A stretch of 64,000 bases of DNA, taken from positions 416,295-480,294 of the forward strand of contig NZ_FOOH01000001.1 of assembly GCF_900113135.1 (NCBI RefSeq), read 5' to 3'. Every line of letters starts with the position of its first letter. The stretch's first letter is position 1. The DNA is from Salegentibacter agarivorans (GTDB lineage: Bacteria > Bacteroidota > Bacteroidia > Flavobacteriales > Flavobacteriaceae). Positions 44,844 to 54,843 of the stretch are shown here, one piece after another. The notes under the pieces are model-generated. The model searched no databases. It saw only the letters and a program-made list of their open reading frames with translations, and was not told where the DNA came from. The position numbers and the translations under genes were made by a program.

Positions 44844-46712
44844 ATGACAGATATAATTCAACTTTTACCAGACCATGTAGCGAACCAGATTGCTGCCGGG
44901 GAAGTGGTGCAACGCCCTGCTTCGGTGGTTAAAGAATTGGTTGAAAATGCTATTGATGCTGGTTCTGGAAATATCCAGGTGGTAATTAAAGATGCGGGAA
45001 AAACCCTTATCCAGGTGGTTGATGATGGGAAGGGAATGAGCCTTACCGATGCCAGGATGTGTTTTGAACGTCACGCTACGTCAAAAATTAAAGCTGCTGA
45101 AGATCTTTTTAGTTTGCAAACCAAAGGCTTTAGGGGAGAAGCCCTGGCTTCTATTGCTGCGATTGCCCACGTAGAATTAAAGACTAAACCTGAAGATGAT
45201 GAAGTTGGAACACAAATTAAAGTTGAAGGCAGTAAAGTTGCCAATCAGGATGTTTGTGTTTGCCCAAAAGGAACTTCGGTAAGTGTAAAAAACCTGTTTT
45301 ATAATATTCCGGCAAGAAGAAATTTCCTGAAATCTGACGCGGTAGAAACACGGCATATTATAGACGAATTTCAAAGGGTGGCTTTGGCGCATCCACAAAT
45401 TGCTTTTTCGTTATTTCATAACGGGAGTGAACTTTTTCAACTTCCGGAGACTAATCACAGGCAGCGAATTACTAATATTTTTGGAGGAAAAACCAACGAA
45501 AAATTGGTGCCGGTAACCGAGGAGACTGAGATTGTTGAAATTTCGGGATTTGTAGGGAAACCTGAGTTTGCCAAAAAATCACGGGGAGAACAATTCTTTT
45601 TTGTAAATAATAGGTTTATAAAAAGTCCTTACTTAAATCACGCCGTAGTAGCCGCTTTTGAAGGTTTATTAAAAGATAAATCTTATCCCAGTTATTTTCT
45701 TTTCTTAAAGGTTGATCCAAAAAGTATAGATATCAATATTCATCCTACTAAAACTGAAATAAAGTTTGACGATGAACACGCGCTTTATGCAATTTTAAGA
45801 AGCGCGATCAAACATAGTTTGGGGCAATTTAATGTAGCTCCTGTCCTGGATTTTGATCGCGATGCAAACCTGGACACGCCTTATGATTATAAAAACAGAT
45901 CTGCTGAAGTACCGCAGGTAGAAGTAGATCGTAATTTTAATCCATTTCGGGAAGAAAATACAAGGACCCATAGAACGGGTTCAAACTCCTTTTCTTCAAA
46001 CTTTAAAAAAGAGCGGGAAGAAAGTTGGGAAAGTTTATACACCGGTTTGCAAACCGAAGACACCCCTAAGCCGGATGCAGATTTTAGGGAAATAGAATTT
46101 GAAAGTGAAGAAGTAACAGGAAATTTATTCCAGCCTTCTGAAGATAAAGAAGAAAAATCTACCTTTCAGCTTCATAAAAAATATATTGTAAGTACGCTGA
46201 AGAGCGGGATTTTAGTAATAGATCAACACCGGGCCCACACCAGGATATTATATGAAGAGATGCTGAAAAATATTACCGTTTCAGCCGCGGTGAGCCAACA
46301 GTTGTTGTTTCCGTTAAACCTTCAGTTTAATACTCACGAAATTGAGATATTAAAACAATTACAGGATTCTCTGGAACAAACAGGATTTGTATTTTCTGAA
46401 GTAAAAAGTGATTCCGTAGAAATTGTAGGAATTCCAACGCTTATTTCAGAAAGTGAAGTAGAAATATTACTGGAACAACTTATTGCCGATTTTGAAAACG
46501 ATGTTCCCGATAATGGTTTTTCTCAAACCGATTTACTGGCAAAGTCGCTCGCAAAGGGAATGGCGGTAAAATCTGGCACCTTATTAAACAATACCGAGCA
46601 GCAGCATATCGTTAACAGGTTGTTTGCTTGTAAAGAACCCGGGTTAAGCCCGTCTAACAGATCGGTTTTCGTTACTTTAACTGTAGACGAACTGGACAAA
46701 AAATTTATGTAA
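44844..46712 (+). CDS. mutL: DNA mismatch repair protein MutL
   Basis: The 622-residue protein has the GHKL ATPase in the first 330 residues (VVKELVENAIDAGS, DDGKGM, TKGFRGEALASIAA). The C-terminal dimerisation part is linked by a low-complexity acidic segment. The endonuclease motif DQHA-2x-E-4x-E is degenerate: DQHRAHTRILYE at 460-471 lacks the A and the first E, and the downstream cysteine-type metal motif is not evident. It is probably a MutL without nicking activity. The gene starts right after the 44550 gene and the next start follows its stop directly. Confidence 0.93.
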   Translation: MTDIIQLLPDHVANQIAAGEVVQRPASVVKELVENAIDAGSGNIQVVIKDAGKTLIQVVDDGKGMSLTDARMCFERHATSKIKAAEDLFSLQTKGFRGEALASIAAIAHVELKTKPEDDEVGTQIKVEGSKVANQDVCVCPKGTSVSVKNLFYNIPARRNFLKSDAVETRHIIDEFQRVALAHPQIAFSLFHNGSELFQLPETNHRQRITNIFGGKTNEKLVPVTEETEIVEISGFVGKPEFAKKSRGEQFFFVNNRFIKSPYLNHAVVAAFEGLLKDKSYPSYFLFLKVDPKSIDINIHPTKTEIKFDDEHALYAILRSAIKHSLGQFNVAPVLDFDRDANLDTPYDYKNRSAEVPQVEVDRNFNPFREENTRTHRTGSNSFSSNFKKEREESWESLYTGLQTEDTPKPDADFREIEFESEEVTGNLFQPSEDKEEKSTFQLHKKYIVSTLKSGILVIDQHRAHTRILYEEMLKNITVSAAVSQQLLFPLNLQFNTHEIEILKQLQDSLEQTGFVFSEVKSDSVEIVGIPTLISESEVEILLEQLIADFENDVPDNGFSQTDLLAKSLAKGMAVKSGTLLNNTEQQHIVNRLFACKEPGLSPSNRSVFVTLTVDELDKKFM

Positions 46713-47456
46713 ATGGGAAGAATTACCGAAACTGTAAAAGTACTTTTAATAATCAACATCATCTTTTTTGTTGGTAGCCAGTTTCTGGGCGATTATGCCT
46801 ACCAGTTATTTGCACTTTGGTTCTTTGAGAACGATAATTTTATGGCGTGGCAGTTTGTTACCCATATGTTTATGCACGGCGGCCTTATGCATATTGTTTT
46901 TAATATGTATGCACTTTGGGCGTTTGGTGGCCCTATAGAACAAATGCTGGGGCAAAAGAAGTTTATTTTCTTCTACTTTTCGGCAGGGCTTGGAGCTGCA
47001 TTTTTACATACACTGGTAAATTATATTGAATTTAAAACCGGTTATAATGCGCTCTTAGATGCAGGAATGAGTATGGGAAGTATAGAACAATTGCTTAAAA
47101 CGGGAGAATATTCTACCGCAATACTTGAGTCTGTACCCCGGGAAACGCTTCAGGGATTATATCAAAGCGTGAATACACCTGCGGTTGGTGCATCGGGTGC
47201 TATCTATGGAATTCTTGTTGCTTTTGGAATGATGTTTCCCAATGTAGAATTATTCCTTTTATTTGTACCGGTTCCTATTAAGGCAAAATTCTTTATTCCT
47301 GCACTTATTTTACTTGATTTATTTTCAGGATTAACCGGATATTCGTTATTTGGAGGAGGTATTGCTCACTTTGCCCACATCGGTGGAGCCCTGTTCGGCT
47401 TTATTATGATGTGGTACTGGAAGAAAAACCAGTTTAACCAAAATCGCTGGGATTGA
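46713..47456 (+). CDS. Rhomboid family intramembrane serine protease (1)
   Basis: The 247-residue protein has about six membrane helices. The catalytic dyad is in GASGAIYGI (Ser) and FAHIGGALFGF (His). The L1 loop WQFVTHMFMHGGLMHIVFNM is present. It starts directly after the mutL stop and overlaps the next rhomboid start by four bases. The substrate is unknown; both dyad residues are intact. Confidence 0.92.
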   Translation: MGRITETVKVLLIINIIFFVGSQFLGDYAYQLFALWFFENDNFMAWQFVTHMFMHGGLMHIVFNMYALWAFGGPIEQMLGQKKFIFFYFSAGLGAAFLHTLVNYIEFKTGYNALLDAGMSMGSIEQLLKTGEYSTAILESVPRETLQGLYQSVNTPAVGASGAIYGILVAFGMMFPNVELFLLFVPVPIKAKFFIPALILLDLFSGLTGYSLFGGGIAHFAHIGGALFGFIMMWYWKKNQFNQNRWD

Positions 47457-48370
47457 TGAAAGGATCTGATAAATTTAAATACAAACTACAAACCGCCACG
47501 GTAGTTGAAAAACTAATCGCAATTAATGTGTTGGTTTTTATCTTGTTTTATCTTTTTAGAACCTTAACCTTTCTATTTCAGTTACCATCAGATTTTTTAC
47601 TGGAGTGGTTTTCTTTTCCGAAGGAATTAGGAGAGTTTATTTTTAAGCCCTGGTCTATTATTACCTATTCTTTTTTACACGGCGGGATTTGGCATATTCT
47701 TTCTAATATGCTCATTTTATACTTTTCCGGAATTTATTTTTTAAACTATTTTTCGCCAAAAAGATTGCTTAATTATTTCTTTTTAGGAGTGATTATGGGC
47801 GCTTTGGTTTATATGCTTAGTTATAATTTATTTCCCGCATTTGAAGCGACCGGAAGATCTTATTTAATAGGAGCCTCTGCCGGGGTGATGGCAGTTTTAG
47901 TGGGTATTGCTACTTATATTCCAAATATGCGGGTAAGACTTCTCTTAATAGGAAGTATCAAATTCTGGTATATCGCCGCTTTTTTAGTGGCCCTGGATGT
48001 TATTCAGATTCCAATGGGGAATGCCGGGGGGCATTTAGCTCACCTCGGTGGAGCGGCTTTAGGCTATACTTATACTAAACAATTACAAAAAGGGAATGAT
48101 ATTGGTTCCTGGTTTGAGAAAATAATGGACAGCTTTGCGGCTATGTTTCAACCTACCGAGCGCAAAGCCAAAATGAAAACGGTGTACCGAAAAACTTCAG
48201 ATAAAAAATCTGGCTCGGGACCTCGTAAATCTTCTTCTTCTAAAAAGCTGGATAAAGATGAAAAACAAAAGCAAATTGATGCCATTTTAGATAAAATAAG
48301 CAAAAGCGGTTACGATAGTTTGAGCAAAAGCGAGAAAGATTTTCTATTTAAAGCCGGTAAAGAAGATTAA
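47453..48370 (+). CDS. Rhomboid family intramembrane serine protease (2) with cytoplasmic tail
   Basis: The 305-residue protein repeats the rhomboid plan, with Ser in GASAGVMAVLVG and His in HLAHLGGAALGY. It adds a lysine- and serine-rich cytoplasmic tail (about 230-305). It overlaps the first rhomboid by 4 bp (ATGA), so the pair is cotranslated. Tandem rhomboids after mutL are a regular arrangement in flavobacteria. Confidence 0.92.
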   Translation: MMKGSDKFKYKLQTATVVEKLIAINVLVFILFYLFRTLTFLFQLPSDFLLEWFSFPKELGEFIFKPWSIITYSFLHGGIWHILSNMLILYFSGIYFLNYFSPKRLLNYFFLGVIMGALVYMLSYNLFPAFEATGRSYLIGASAGVMAVLVGIATYIPNMRVRLLLIGSIKFWYIAAFLVALDVIQIPMGNAGGHLAHLGGAALGYTYTKQLQKGNDIGSWFEKIMDSFAAMFQPTERKAKMKTVYRKTSDKKSGSGPRKSSSSKKLDKDEKQKQIDAILDKISKSGYDSLSKSEKDFLFKAGKED

Positions 48371-49396
48371 ATGAAGAATCTTGGACTCATAGATAAGATC
48401 ATTTTTATCTTTAATTCCCTTGCTGCTACGGCGCTTTTATTATCTTATTTGCTTGCTTTTATTCCTCCAAAATCTTTTCCATTACTTTCTGTTTTAAGTC
48501 TTGGGGTACCGGTTTTAATCTTAATAAACCTGGTTTTTATGGTTTATTGGATTATAAGGTTGAAAAGGCAATTTCTGTTATCTTTTATCATTTTACTGGT
48601 AGGTTATAATTATGTGACCAATCTTTACCAGTTTAGCGGTGATACACTAACCTCTGATGATGAGCTGAGTATTATGAGCTATAATGTTAGAATGTTTAAT
48701 TCTTATGGATGGACTGATGAAAAAAACATTCCAGAGAAAATTACCAATTTTGTAAAAGATAAAAATCCGGATATTTTACTCACGCAGGAGCATACCGTAG
48801 ACGAAACCGGATTCAAGGAAATATACCCTTATAAATTTGTACATAAAAAAGGAAGGAATTCTGAGTTTGGGATGGCCATTTTCTCTAAATATCCAATAAT
48901 TGAACAATCTTCTATAGATTTTCCGCATAATGGGAATAATAATTCTATCTATACCGATGTGGTAGTGAAAAAAGATACATTGCGTATTTTTAATGTTCAT
49001 TTTCAATCGCTGAATATTAAACCCGAAATTGAAGATTTACGTAAAGCAGATTCTAAGAAATTGCTTGGTAGAATAGGGCAGGGTTTTAGTTTACAACAGG
49101 AGCAGGCTGAAATGATGATGGAAAAAGTGAACAAAACTCCTTATAAAACAATTATCGCCGGAGACTTTAACAATACTGCTTTCTCTTATGTGTATGAAAT
49201 GTTAAATAAAGATGACAGGTTTACCGATGCTTTTTTGCATTCTGGTGAAGGTTTTGGACAAACATTTAAATTAAATTATTTCCCTTTAAGAATAGATTTT
49301 ATCTGGATAGATAATAACATTCAAATAAACGATTATGCCCGTTTTAAAAATGAACTTTCAGATCACTATCCAATATTAACCAGAATTAAAATTTAA
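48371..49396 (+). CDS. Endonuclease/exonuclease/phosphatase family protein with N-terminal membrane helices
   Basis: The 341-residue protein has two or three membrane helices in the first 90 residues, followed by an EEP domain (about 98-341). Catalytic residues are visible in MSYNVRMFN, LTQEHT, the GDFNNTAFSYVY loop and the C-terminal SDHYPIL. The substrate (nucleic acid, phosphoinositide-like or other phosphoester) is unknown; it is probably periplasmic. It starts immediately after the second rhomboid. It converges on the WbqC gene with an 11-bp overlap. Confidence 0.85.
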   Translation: MKNLGLIDKIIFIFNSLAATALLLSYLLAFIPPKSFPLLSVLSLGVPVLILINLVFMVYWIIRLKRQFLLSFIILLVGYNYVTNLYQFSGDTLTSDDELSIMSYNVRMFNSYGWTDEKNIPEKITNFVKDKNPDILLTQEHTVDETGFKEIYPYKFVHKKGRNSEFGMAIFSKYPIIEQSSIDFPHNGNNNSIYTDVVVKKDTLRIFNVHFQSLNIKPEIEDLRKADSKKLLGRIGQGFSLQQEQAEMMMEKVNKTPYKTIIAGDFNNTAFSYVYEMLNKDDRFTDAFLHSGEGFGQTFKLNYFPLRIDFIWIDNNIQINDYARFKNELSDHYPILTRIKI

Positions 49397-50036
49397 GTTC
49401 CTGTGCTTCCAGGTAATTGGTGGTATTTGGCCCTTCATTAAAAAGAAGATCCAGAATACTTAAATTAGATAAAAACCCGTGTTTTTCTTTAAAAACCTGG
49501 GTGTATTCTTCCTGCTGAAATTTCAATTTTCCCTTAGCATTAATCAATGTTCTTAGGTCTTTTTTATCTTCAGGATAAAGAATGAATTCTGAAGTTTTCT
49601 CAAAATCTAAATCTAGTTGAAGCGAATCTGTTACAAATTCCAGACAAGCATAATTGAAATCCATTAAGTAATTAAATTTCTTATGATAAAGCGGATAAAT
49701 TTCATCCTCATAAAATTCAAAAAATGGCGAAGTTTGGTAAGAAGCTTTTAAAGCTCGCCAATGCTGCTTTTGCCATTCAAAATCATTTTCAATTTTTACT
49801 TCTTTATATAACTGGTGTTTCCCTGATTCTTTCGGCTCCCCAGTTAGGGCTGAGCGATGTTTAATAGGAATATTCAGCAATAATTTACCATTGGAGTCAT
49901 AGATATACATCCGGTTTCTATAGGTTTGTTTCTGGTAATTGTCTTCATTTTCAAAAAAGACTTTATTAGCTTTTACCAGCGCAACAAACTGAGAAACCGG
50001 CCCAAAATAGGCCGGATGTATTAAAATTTTTTCCAT
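49386..50036 (-). CDS. WbqC family protein
   Basis: The 216-residue protein opens with HPAYFGPVSQFVALVKA and shows the WbqC-like features NRMYIYDSNGKLLLNIPIKH and HWRALKASYQTSPFFEFY. Relatives are found in lipopolysaccharide or glycan gene clusters; their reaction is not settled. It is directly after lepB with no gap, so cotranscribed. Confidence 0.85.
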   Translation of the reverse strand: MEKILIHPAYFGPVSQFVALVKANKVFFENEDNYQKQTYRNRMYIYDSNGKLLLNIPIKHRSALTGEPKESGKHQLYKEVKIENDFEWQKQHWRALKASYQTSPFFEFYEDEIYPLYHKKFNYLMDFNYACLEFVTDSLQLDLDFEKTSEFILYPEDKKDLRTLINAKGKLKFQQEEYTQVFKEKHGFLSNLSILDLLFNEGPNTTNYLEAQELKF

Positions 50037-51611
50037 TTAAGCGTTTTTCCTGCGTTTTTTGAAGTAATTAAAAGCGATAAGTATTACTACAATTATTAGG
50101 AAATAGGGTAGGTATGAGGTGGGTGTAGCGTCACCTTTAACGGTGGTAAAAACGCGATCCCATCTAATTTTATTAAAGAAGCCCTGGGCATTGGCATCCC
50201 AACTCATCCATACAAATACAGGTTTTCCCACCACATGATTTTCTGGAACAAATCCCCACGTACGGCTGTCTTCACTGTTATGGCGATTGTCACCCATCAT
50301 CCAGTAATAATTTTGCTTAAAGGTGTAAGAATTTACGGGTTGGCCGTTTAATAAAACCTGGGTCCCATTAAGACTGAGTTTATTGTTAATTCCCATCTCA
50401 CTGCCTTCGTAAGTTTCTATAATTCGCTTATAAAAAGGCATTGATTCTGCAGTAAGATCTATCGTCACCCCTTCTTCAGGAATGTAAATTGGCCCCATAT
50501 AATCGTTATTCCAATTCAGTTTTCCATTATTCGGAAAAATGCTTCGATCTTTTGAGCCTAATGAGTCAGAATATCTTTCAATACTGGTAACGTTGGGATG
50601 ATTTTTAATTCGGTTATATGCGTCTTCGGTTAAGGCTTTTATATAAAATTGATTGGTATTAGGGTTGTGGTAATAACCATCGGTAATATCATATTCTTCA
50701 TATAAATACCTGGGATTGAAACCCTGCCCGTTGGTAGTACCAATATAAGTGAACTGAGTTTTTGCACGTCCCGGAAGCTGAAGCGGCTCGTTATTTACCA
50801 CAACTTTTCCTGCACGAACCTCCAGCGAATCCCCCGGAATTCCTACCGCACGTTTTACGTAATTAGATTTTTTATCTATGGGTTTGTAATAATATTTCCC
50901 ATCACCATATTGCTGAAAAGCATTTACAGTATCTACCGGCCAGTTAAAGACTACAATATCATTGCGCTCTATTTCTTCAAATCCCGGTAATCTCAAATAT
51001 GGAATTTGAGGTTTTGTTAAATAAGATTTTACACCCAATACAGGTATAGTATCGTGCACCATGGGAAACGCCACCGCCGTTCTTGGCAGGCGTGCTCCAT
51101 AATGAAACTTACTTACAAAAAGGAAATCACCTACTAATAAAGTTTTTTCTAAAGAGGCCGTTGGGATGGTAAAAGGTTGCATTACATAAGTATGCACTAT
51201 GGTGGCGGCAATTACTGCAAATAGTATAGAGCTTATCCATTCGCCGGCGGCAGTCCTGGGTTTTAAGCTTCTATCTTCAATATATTTTACATCAGTTGCA
51301 TAATTTATATAGTAGATGTAGAAACCGAGTGTTATAATAGCTAAAATGGTATCGGTAGTGCTATGCCGGCCATAACTTCTTATGGTTTCTACCCAAATTA
51401 CCGGGAACATAATAAGGTTTACAATAGGAATAAAAAGAAGAATTACCCACCACCAAGGGCGGTTTATAATTTTCATTAAAATTACTGCATTATAAATAGG
51501 AATTGCGGCTTCCCAGGCTTGTCTTCCCGCTTTTTGATAAAGTTTCCAGGTACCTGCAAAGTGAATAATCTGAACCAGGAGAAAAAACAGAAACCATTGT
51601 GTAAACGTCAT
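50037..51611 (-). CDS. lepB: Signal peptidase I, large flavobacterial form
   Basis: The 524-residue protein removes signal peptides. It has several N-terminal membrane helices in residues 1-150, then the catalytic Ser in FTIPTASLEKTLLVGD and the catalytic Lys in NYVKRAVGIPGDSLEV, and the GDNRHNSEDSRTWGFV box. An insertion of about 150 residues between Lys and the last box makes it much longer than E. coli LepB; this enlarged type is typical of the Bacteroidota. It ends in a C-terminal hydrophobic segment (SYLPYFLIIVVILIAF). Confidence 0.94.
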   Translation of the reverse strand: MTFTQWFLFFLLVQIIHFAGTWKLYQKAGRQAWEAAIPIYNAVILMKIINRPWWWVILLFIPIVNLIMFPVIWVETIRSYGRHSTTDTILAIITLGFYIYYINYATDVKYIEDRSLKPRTAAGEWISSILFAVIAATIVHTYVMQPFTIPTASLEKTLLVGDFLFVSKFHYGARLPRTAVAFPMVHDTIPVLGVKSYLTKPQIPYLRLPGFEEIERNDIVVFNWPVDTVNAFQQYGDGKYYYKPIDKKSNYVKRAVGIPGDSLEVRAGKVVVNNEPLQLPGRAKTQFTYIGTTNGQGFNPRYLYEEYDITDGYYHNPNTNQFYIKALTEDAYNRIKNHPNVTSIERYSDSLGSKDRSIFPNNGKLNWNNDYMGPIYIPEEGVTIDLTAESMPFYKRIIETYEGSEMGINNKLSLNGTQVLLNGQPVNSYTFKQNYYWMMGDNRHNSEDSRTWGFVPENHVVGKPVFVWMSWDANAQGFFNKIRWDRVFTTVKGDATPTSYLPYFLIIVVILIAFNYFKKRRKNA

Positions 51612-51666
51612 ATTTTTATTCTTTGCTTATTAGTAACAAAATCCAGTGTTTGTTACTATTTTTTGT

Positions 51667-52380
51667 TTAAAATTGGCTGGAAAGTACATCTTGCATAGTG
51701 AAAACTCCTTGCTTATCCTTAAGCCATTCTGCAGCAATTACTGCTCCTAAGGCAAATCCCTCTCGTGAATTTGCGGTATGCATAATTTCTATAGAATCTA
51801 TTTTAGATTTGTAAGAAACGGTGTGAGTGCCCGGCACATCTTCAATTCTTTTAGCTTTAATAGCGATTTCATCGGCAGCGGCGTGATCCAGTTGCCAGTT
51901 GTTCTTTTTATCGTTTTCAGCAATTACTTGTTGCGCAAGACTTATAGCCGTACCACTTGGGGCATCTTGTTTCTGGGTATGATGAATTTCTTCAATTTCT
52001 ACGGCATAATCATCCATACCATTCATCATTTTGGCCAGTTTTTTATTCAGCTCAAAAAATAGATTTACACCTACGCTAAAGTTAGAAGCATAAATAAAAG
52101 CGCTGTCTTCTTTTTTGCAAATATCTACTGCTTTCTCATAATCATCTAACCAACCGGTTGTACCACAAACCACCGGGATATTATTTTCAAAACAGGTGGT
52201 AATATTTTTAAACGCTGCTTTTGGAACACTAAAATCTATAGCAACATCAATTTCCATTTTATTGATCTCGTAAGTAACAATATCTTCTTCAATTTTAAGA
52301 ACAATTTCGTGACCACGGTTTAAAGCAATCTCTTCAATTGTCTTTCCCATTTTTCCGTATCCTAAAAGTGCTATTTTCAT
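51667..52380 (-). CDS. dapB: 4-hydroxy-tetrahydrodipicolinate reductase
   Basis: The 237-residue enzyme reduces the dihydrodipicolinate precursor in the diaminopimelate/lysine pathway. The nucleotide loop GYGKMGKTIEE is at 7-17 and the signature EEIHHTQKQDAPSGTA holds the catalytic His and Lys. It is shorter than E. coli DapB, a known compact form. It is in the operon parA-parB-DUF5683-dapB-lepB. Confidence 0.95.
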   Translation of the reverse strand: MKIALLGYGKMGKTIEEIALNRGHEIVLKIEEDIVTYEINKMEIDVAIDFSVPKAAFKNITTCFENNIPVVCGTTGWLDDYEKAVDICKKEDSAFIYASNFSVGVNLFFELNKKLAKMMNGMDDYAVEIEEIHHTQKQDAPSGTAISLAQQVIAENDKKNNWQLDHAAADEIAIKAKRIEDVPGTHTVSYKSKIDSIEIMHTANSREGFALGAVIAAEWLKDKQGVFTMQDVLSSQF

Positions 52381-52428
52381 CTCTATAAAATTTTGATATT
52401 CTAATTAATTGGTAGTAATAAAAGCTTC

Positions 52429-53016
52429 CTAAAACTTATAATTTAAAGATAAACCGTAACGGGATTTCCCGGTAAAATTATCAAGCCCCATATTAGGTTG
52501 TAGCGTTAGGTCTTCACTAACATTAAATTGCTGTAAATGTGCGTCTACGTTGGCATCTATAATATTCAAGACATAAAATCCTGCGATTACCAATATCGAG
52601 ATTTCTTTATTTCTGCGATAAAATTCCTGGGCTCTTATTAGACCATCATCAGATATTCTTTCTTCCCCATTTACAGTAAATTCATCTTTTCTACCTGCAA
52701 GCCGATTTTTATAAGCATCTCTATACCGGTTCCATTCTTTATTATTGTTTATATAAAAATAAACTCCGGTACCAATTCCTGCATATACCAAAGGGATTTT
52801 CCAATACCTGTCGTTATATGCCTGTCCCAGACCCGGTAATATAGCCGAGTAAAATGCAGCTTTAGCGGGTGCGAGGGCATTGTAAGGTTTATAATCTTTT
52901 TCTTTTGAAGTATCTGACACTTCAGGAGTTTCAACCATTAAAGAATCTTCCTGGGCCGTAAGTGTAAAAACAAACAACAGAAAAAATACAGATAATAAAG
53001 CCCGATTATTCTTCAC
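52429..53016 (-). CDS. DUF5683 family protein with signal peptide
   Basis: The 195-residue protein has an N-terminal signal (MKNNRALLSVFFLLFVFTLTAQ) and the family block AAFYSAILPGLGQAYNDRYWKIPLVY. Two short hydrophobic segments follow (about 77-92 and 140-155). It is probably a membrane or periplasmic protein of unknown function and regularly sits between parB and dapB in this phylum. It overlaps parB by 11 bp. Confidence 0.88.
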   Translation of the reverse strand: MKNNRALLSVFFLLFVFTLTAQEDSLMVETPEVSDTSKEKDYKPYNALAPAKAAFYSAILPGLGQAYNDRYWKIPLVYAGIGTGVYFYINNNKEWNRYRDAYKNRLAGRKDEFTVNGEERISDDGLIRAQEFYRRNKEISILVIAGFYVLNIIDANVDAHLQQFNVSEDLTLQPNMGLDNFTGKSRYGLSLNYKF

Positions 53017-53911
53017 CCTGAATAAGTTTTTTTAACCTATTAAAATCTTCTTCGGAAGAAAAAGGAATACTAAGTTTTCCCGAACCTTTTTTAGTGACTT
53101 TTACATCTACTTTGGTTCCCAGGTATTCTGAAAATTCTTTAATTCCTTTTTTATAAGTAGTAGGAACTGCAGCCGTTTTCTTGGAAGTTTTTGAAACTTT
53201 TGAACCTTCGTTTACTTCACGCACCAATTGTTCAGTTTCTCTTACCGACAATGATTTTTGAAGTATTTTCTCATAAATATCCAGTTGCTTTTGCGGATCG
53301 CTAACATTAATAAGTGCGCGTCCGTGACCCATACTCATAAAGCCATCTCGCATTCCTGTTTGAATTATGGGATCCAGTTTTAAAAGACGTAAGTAATTAG
53401 CAATAGTAGAACGATTTTTACCAATGCGTTCACTTAACTGTTCCTGGGTAAGGTTTATTTCATCTATTAAACGTTGATAGGAAAGCGAAATCTCTATAGG
53501 ATCCAGATCCTGGCGCTGAATGTTTTCTACCAAAGCCATTTCTAAAGATTCCTGGTCGTTGGCAATCCTTATATAAGCCGGAATAGTTTCTAAACCTACC
53601 AATTTTGAAGCACGATAACGGCGTTCTCCCGAAACCAGCTGGTATTTATCAAAATCCAGTTTTCTTACGGTAATTGGTTGAATTACTCCAAGTTCTCGTA
53701 TTGAAGAGGCAAGTTCTTTAAGATTGTCTTCATTAAAACTTGTCCTTGGTTGGAAAGGATTTACTTCAATAGATTCTAAATCCAGTTCAACAATATGTCC
53801 AACCAGTTTATCGGCATTTTTATCTTCTGCAGATTGTATATCGTTTTGCGGATCTTTCAATAAAGCTGAAAGTCCACGTCCTAATGCTTGTTTTTTGGTC
53901 GCCTTCGCCAT
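53006..53911 (-). CDS. parB: Chromosome-partitioning protein ParB
   Basis: The 301-residue protein has the N-terminal CTP-binding ParB/Srx core (NPFQPRTSF, SGERRYRA), then the KorB-like HTH (LTQEQLSERIGKNRSTIANYLRLLKL) and a C-terminal dimerisation domain. It binds parS sites; none of the classical parS palindrome was spotted in this window. It follows parA with a 3-bp gap. Confidence 0.95.
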   Translation of the reverse strand: MAKATKKQALGRGLSALLKDPQNDIQSAEDKNADKLVGHIVELDLESIEVNPFQPRTSFNEDNLKELASSIRELGVIQPITVRKLDFDKYQLVSGERRYRASKLVGLETIPAYIRIANDQESLEMALVENIQRQDLDPIEISLSYQRLIDEINLTQEQLSERIGKNRSTIANYLRLLKLDPIIQTGMRDGFMSMGHGRALINVSDPQKQLDIYEKILQKSLSVRETEQLVREVNEGSKVSKTSKKTAAVPTTYKKGIKEFSEYLGTKVDVKVTKKGSGKLSIPFSSEEDFNRLKKLIQGEE

Positions 53912-53914
53912 CTT

Positions 53915-54679
53915 CTACGAGTTTTTCTTTATAATTTCATGTGCCAGGCTCAAATAATTGCTGGCTCCTTTGCTGCCTGCATCATAGTTAATAATGCTTT
54001 CCCCATAACTTGGGGCTTCACTTAAACGCACATTTCTTTGAATGATTGTATCAAAAACCATCTCGCCAAAATGCTTCTGAACTTCTTCTACCACCTGGTT
54101 AGAAAGCCTTAAACGCGAATCGTACATAGTTAGCAATAAACCTTCTATGTCTAATTTATTATTATGAATTTTTTGAACGCTTTTTATAGTGTTAAGCAGT
54201 TTTCCTAAACCTTCGAGTGCAAAATATTCACATTGAATTGGAATTACCACAGAATCTGATGCTGTTAAGGCATTTAAAGTTAATAAACCCAGGGAGGGAG
54301 CACAATCAATCAAAATAAAATCATACCGGTCTTTTAAAGGAGTGATTGCTTTTTTAAGCATAGATTCCCTTTGATCCTGGTCTACCAGTTCAATTTCTAT
54401 AGCAACCAGGTCAATATGAGCCGGTATGATATCTAAATTGGGAGAACTTGTTTTTTGAATGCAGTCTTCAGGAGCTATTGAGTCTTCAAAAAGCTGGTAA
54501 GTGCCTAATTCAACCTCTTCAATGTCAATTCCCAGGCCCGATGTAGCATTGGCCTGTGGGTCTGCATCTATTAACAATACTTTCTTTTCAAGTACTCCAA
54601 GCGAAGCGGCCAGGTTTACCGAGGTAGTGGTTTTACCAACTCCTCCTTTTTGGTTTGCAATAGCAATGATTTTACCCAT
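53915..54679 (-). CDS. parA: Chromosome-partitioning ATPase ParA (Soj)
   Basis: The 254-residue deviant Walker ATPase has NQKGGVGKTTTSVNLA (8-23), DADPQANAT and LIDCAPSLGLLT. It segregates the origin region with ParB. It heads the leftward operon parA-parB-DUF5683-dapB-lepB-wbqC. Confidence 0.96.
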   Translation of the reverse strand: MGKIIAIANQKGGVGKTTTSVNLAASLGVLEKKVLLIDADPQANATSGLGIDIEEVELGTYQLFEDSIAPEDCIQKTSSPNLDIIPAHIDLVAIEIELVDQDQRESMLKKAITPLKDRYDFILIDCAPSLGLLTLNALTASDSVVIPIQCEYFALEGLGKLLNTIKSVQKIHNNKLDIEGLLLTMYDSRLRLSNQVVEEVQKHFGEMVFDTIIQRNVRLSEAPSYGESIINYDAGSKGASNYLSLAHEIIKKNS

Positions 54680-54761
54680 TAAGTCTCTGTGATTTTTGAA
54701 GGGTAAAAATACAATTTATTACAGGTTTATAAAATGATTTTGTTAACAGCTTATACATAAA

Positions 54762-54798
54762 AAACCGATTGTTGCCGTAAATAGGTAACAATCGGTTT
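54762..54798 (-). terminator. Rho-independent terminator after the DECR-like gene
   Basis: On the minus strand AAACCGATTGTT and AACAATCGGTTT form a stem followed by a T run. It lies 46 bp after the stop of the reductase gene and 83 bp before parA. Confidence 0.85.
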
Positions 54799-54843
54799 GA
54801 TTCTGAAAAATTTGAATTGAAATAACTTCTATTTTAGACAGTT

